Of a stretch of 64,000 bases of DNA, positions 61,057 to 64,000 are shown in pieces. Within the stretch, counting starts at the first letter, position 1; every line of letters begins with the position of its first letter. Source of the DNA: Didymodactylos carnosus (taxonomy: Eukaryota; Rotifera; Eurotatoria; Philodinida; Philodinidae). Position numbers and translations under genes: made by a program. The stretch lies in the NCBI GenBank assembly GCA_905250885.1, contig CAJNOQ010000036.1, positions 1-64,000 on the forward strand, in the 5' to 3' direction. The notes beneath the pieces are model-generated. The model was given only the letters and a program-made list of their open reading frames with translations. It made no database searches and was not told the origin of the DNA.

Positions 61057-61321
61057 CCCATATTGCCGAAACCGGACAAAAATTGGCGATTAACCACGAT
61101 TATTTTAAGAACCGACGGTTAACCTCGGTTATTTCAGCCGAAACCATAGCAACACAGCAGAAAAACCGACGGTTAACCTCACAATTAAAAAACGATCGGT
61201 TAGCAGCGGTTAACCTACCATTTTTCCGGTTAATTGTGAGGTTAACCGTCAGTTTTTCTACTGTGTTGCTATGGTTTCAGCTGAAATAACCGTGGTTAAC
61301 TGCCGGTTTCGACAACATGGG
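61057..61321. mobile_element. Full-length palindromic MITE, 265 bp
   Basis: The ends are CCCATATTGCCGAAACCGG and the complement of CCGGTTTCGACAACATGGG. The arms pair nearly end to end, including TTTCAGCCGAAACCATAGCA with its complement and repeated GGTTAACC words. Only a short loop remains around 61190-61210. No coding capacity. Confidence 0.9.
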
Positions 61322-63079
61322 AGGGTATTCACGAATGCTACAAGTCTTTTATTATACCTTTGCGTAAATAAAATTCATTCGTCATTGAAGCCGTACAAAT
61401 GAAAGGTGATCTATGTACATGCAGCTGTCTTCCCTCTCGATCAACTTTGTTTATGCAAGACTGATGTTTTCGACTTATATTTTATCTTTGTTTATTTAAT
61501 TCCACTCAATCTTTCCATTTTTACTCGATGACAACTAAATGACCTGGTTTGTCTACTTACCTGTATTCGTCTTATTTACTCTGCTTATTTTTGAACTAGT
61601 AATTTTTTAAACTCTTTTCTCTATAACGAAATATCTATGTATTAGTAATTTTATAAATATTGAGTAAAGTTTATTCGTGTACTCAAAAATCGAATTGTTA
61701 TTTCTTTGTACTATCAATATTCTTTTGTTTTTTGAACAATATGCATTATGGCATTTAGAATATACTTTTCCTTCTATTCCGGTTTTTCGATGAAAATGAT
61801 ACAAAATGAGCTTTCTGTAGAGTTTTCTAATAGTTTTATGTAAAAATACGATGATCCTTTTCTAACTTTTCTGACTAGATTTTCATTCAAACTGTGTGTG
61901 AATGAATGTTTTAGAAGCTATTTGTAGCTATTCAATATTTTGCACTGGAGAAATAATATTAGTGATCAGTGAATAAACGCGGAGAATAGATATAAAAACA
62001 ATAAATAAATAAATAAAACAAAAAAATGATAAGTTTAATTTAGAAAACTTAGCCTATTTTGGCTCCTAACTTTGCCTAACTTTGGCTCCTATTTTTTTCA
62101 CATTAACAGCATTCTCGAATATTAAAACTAAACCTCAACAATCGAATCAAATTTGTAGTAGTTATTTGACTAAAAAATTGTTACATATAGATTCATCAGT
62201 AATAAAACAAACAACAACATCAGTATAACATTTATTTAAATTGTTTTCTCTTATTATTTGATCACTCGACATTCATTCTATTATTTAGCTCTATCGTGAC
62301 AACCATCAACCAAATCTTATTGAAATAAACACAAGGCAAAACATAATGATGCACGATCATTTGATCCAACTTAATCAACACTATCACCACACAATTACCA
62401 GTGTATGTATATTAGAGCTTCTAGTTGACTAACTGGAGAGACAAATACAATGAAATAAGTATATATCTTGAAATTATAGTCCAACTATTCCACTTTGTCA
62501 TATCGTCTCAAAAATACATTTACTTTATTGATTGTAAGTTCAATCGTGTGCATTATTTAAATATATGAATGGATGAGAATCGAATGCAGCATTTTATATC
62601 TAGAGTAACGAATTCAGTACTTGGATACGATGATCCTATCTCCAAAGTTTGCATCACAGTACCTAATGACGTGTTTAGTTAGAAGAGAATGGATTAACAA
62701 TAGAATAAAAAATCTGTAAAATAAGTCACACATATTATTATTTAAGGTTTGTAAGAGAGATACCTAATGGCGACAATGAATTTTTTAAGGCTTGAGGTTT
62801 ATTCTGCCGGAAAATCTTATTATATATGTCAAAATTTTTCATCATTTCACCAATTTTTTTTCCTGAAAAATGAAAGTAGAAAAATACAAGAAACTAATAT
62901 AAAAAAAGACAAAAAAAAACAGAGAAGCATGATAGGCTAAAAAGTTAGAACGATTAATGTAAGATTATTTGGTAAAAAATACAACTATTTTCTGTTTGAC
63001 CATAAAATTTATCTGAACGAACATAAATACTGACGTAAAGAATCCGCTTTAATGATACAAAAATAATAAAGAACCATAT

Positions 63080-63949
63080 CTAATTATTAATATTCATTTC
63101 CCGTATAATGATGTTAGCTGCATCGGATCGACCCATTTGATTTAATAAATTAATTATATCCGTTAATGGATCTTGACTATGACGAGCATCCCATAACGTC
63201 AACAAATGTTCAGTAGGACTGGGTTTAGTGGCAAAATATTGTAAATAACTATAATAAATATATAAATAATGTTATTGATGAATCATCATTCAATATCATC
63301 ATTCAAAACTTACTGATCAACATGTAAACGTTGAGCAAACATTCTCCAATCGTTTCCATGTATATTTGGTGGATCGAGTACCGCACATAGTTTTTGTCGA
63401 ATAATTTGTGGTAATCTAAAAATAATATGATTATTATAATATATTATTATTTATTTCTCTCTATATTACCTGAATAATCCATCGGTCGATATTTGACTCT
63501 GTTTAAGATGATTACTTCTTAACGTTGACGTATTATATTTTTCTAATAGTGAATTATTAAATAACTAAAAAAAAATATTCAATCTATTTTCTTTATTATT
63601 CTTTCACTTCTTTTCAACTTTTATTACTTACATTCGCGTTTTTAATAGAAATTCGCGTATGTAGAGCATTCGGTAGTATATGTGGTTGATAAATATCTAT
63701 ATGCATAGCCAAATGTCCAATGTCAGAAGGCTGAATATCGGGTATAATAAATATGAAACATGCACGATCAATACGACTAGACCAAAATATATCTAAGGGT
63801 ATTTCTTTATATCCAATATTTATTCGAGATGATATTGATAATTCAAAATCGACATTAATACATATTTGATCAAAACCATCTTCTATTAAAAATAATTTTG
63901 GTTGATCACAGAGAAAACTATGCATGGATGTTTCTTCCGATAAACAACG
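63080..63949 (-). CDS. UNC5-type netrin receptor, C-terminal exons (UPA and death domains)
   Basis: Four minus-strand exons: 63632-63949, 63470-63564, 63314-63415 and 63080-63248, with agreeing phases and a TAG stop at 63080-63082. The first encodes the UPA domain (GYKEIPLDIFWSSRIDRACF, close to human UNC5 KYQEIPFYHIWSG). The other three give the death domain: LPQIIRQKLCAVLDPPNIHG, NDWRMFAQRLHVDHYLQYFA, TKPSPTEHLLTLWDAR and NLLNQMGRSDAANII, following the human UNC5 order ([32 protein letters not shown]). UNC5 proteins are membrane receptors for netrin in axon guidance and can signal through the death domain. The ectodomain, membrane segment and ZU5 domain lie beyond the window; an acceptor TTTATAG precedes 63949. 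It could be an UNC5-like paralogue; the subtype cannot be assigned. Confidence 0.88.
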
Positions 63950-64000
63950 CTATAAATAAGAATAAAAAATTTAAAAAAGGCTGTTGATATCAGTGTATTT

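Larger units (their letters stand above)
59893..63079. other. Intergenic region between TOGARAM1 and the UNC5-like gene
   Basis: The genes converge here (plus and minus), so it holds two 3' ends. Apart from a GT microsatellite near 60661-60682 and the palindromic element at 61057-61321, I recognise nothing. The 65-82-codon frames at 60.2-60.8 and 61.6-61.8 kb are AT-rich chance. Confidence 0.5.

Noticed and set aside
1-64000. CRISPR arrays, bacterial operons or viral capsid/envelope genes
   Set aside because: None seen. The tandem array at 5.5-6.8 kb has no unique spacers of CRISPR type, and all good genes are intron-bearing and eukaryotic.

Overview
The window is AT-rich eukaryotic nuclear DNA with GT-AG introns. 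Many introns are only 50-70 nt, codon use is strongly A/T-ending, and several gene fragments are of kinds I associate with bdelloid rotifers. A bdelloid rotifer (Rotaria/Adineta type) is the best guess, inferred from gene style rather than from a search.

Layout. 1-9.2 kb is gene-poor accessory sequence: two LINE reverse-transcriptase fragments in inverted orientation, an 815-bp inverted-repeat transposon with remnants of a cysteine-rich transposase tail, a short Cys/Trp-rich ORF, a PARP-like catalytic exon on the minus strand, a 100-bp tandem array and a small hAT-like MITE. At 9.24-9.81 kb lie the last two exons of a gene with a YbaY/YscW-like beta-sandwich domain. From 12.27 to 36.39 kb runs a centriolin (CNTRL) orthologue of about 23 exons. 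From 39.70 to 59.89 kb runs a TOGARAM1/crescerin orthologue of 23 exons whose spliced length is divisible by three. At 63.08-63.95 kb (minus strand) are the last four exons of an UNC5-type receptor (UPA and death domains), continuing beyond the window.

The two large genes lie head to tail and both belong to the centriole/cilium system: centriolin at the mother centriole, TOGARAM1 in ciliary microtubule growth. Their short introns look normal, but a few introns of 1-7 kb, and the space between genes, are filled with non-coding palindromic elements. At least three sets of ends can be recognised: hAT-like (8-bp target duplications), TTAA-flanked with CCCTTT or CCCTAG ends (piggyBac-like), and a C-rich/G-rich ended family. 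Some are nested in one another.

Most exon edges were set by reading frame and GT/AG phase across each intron and by recalled similarity to the human proteins. No alignment or search was run.
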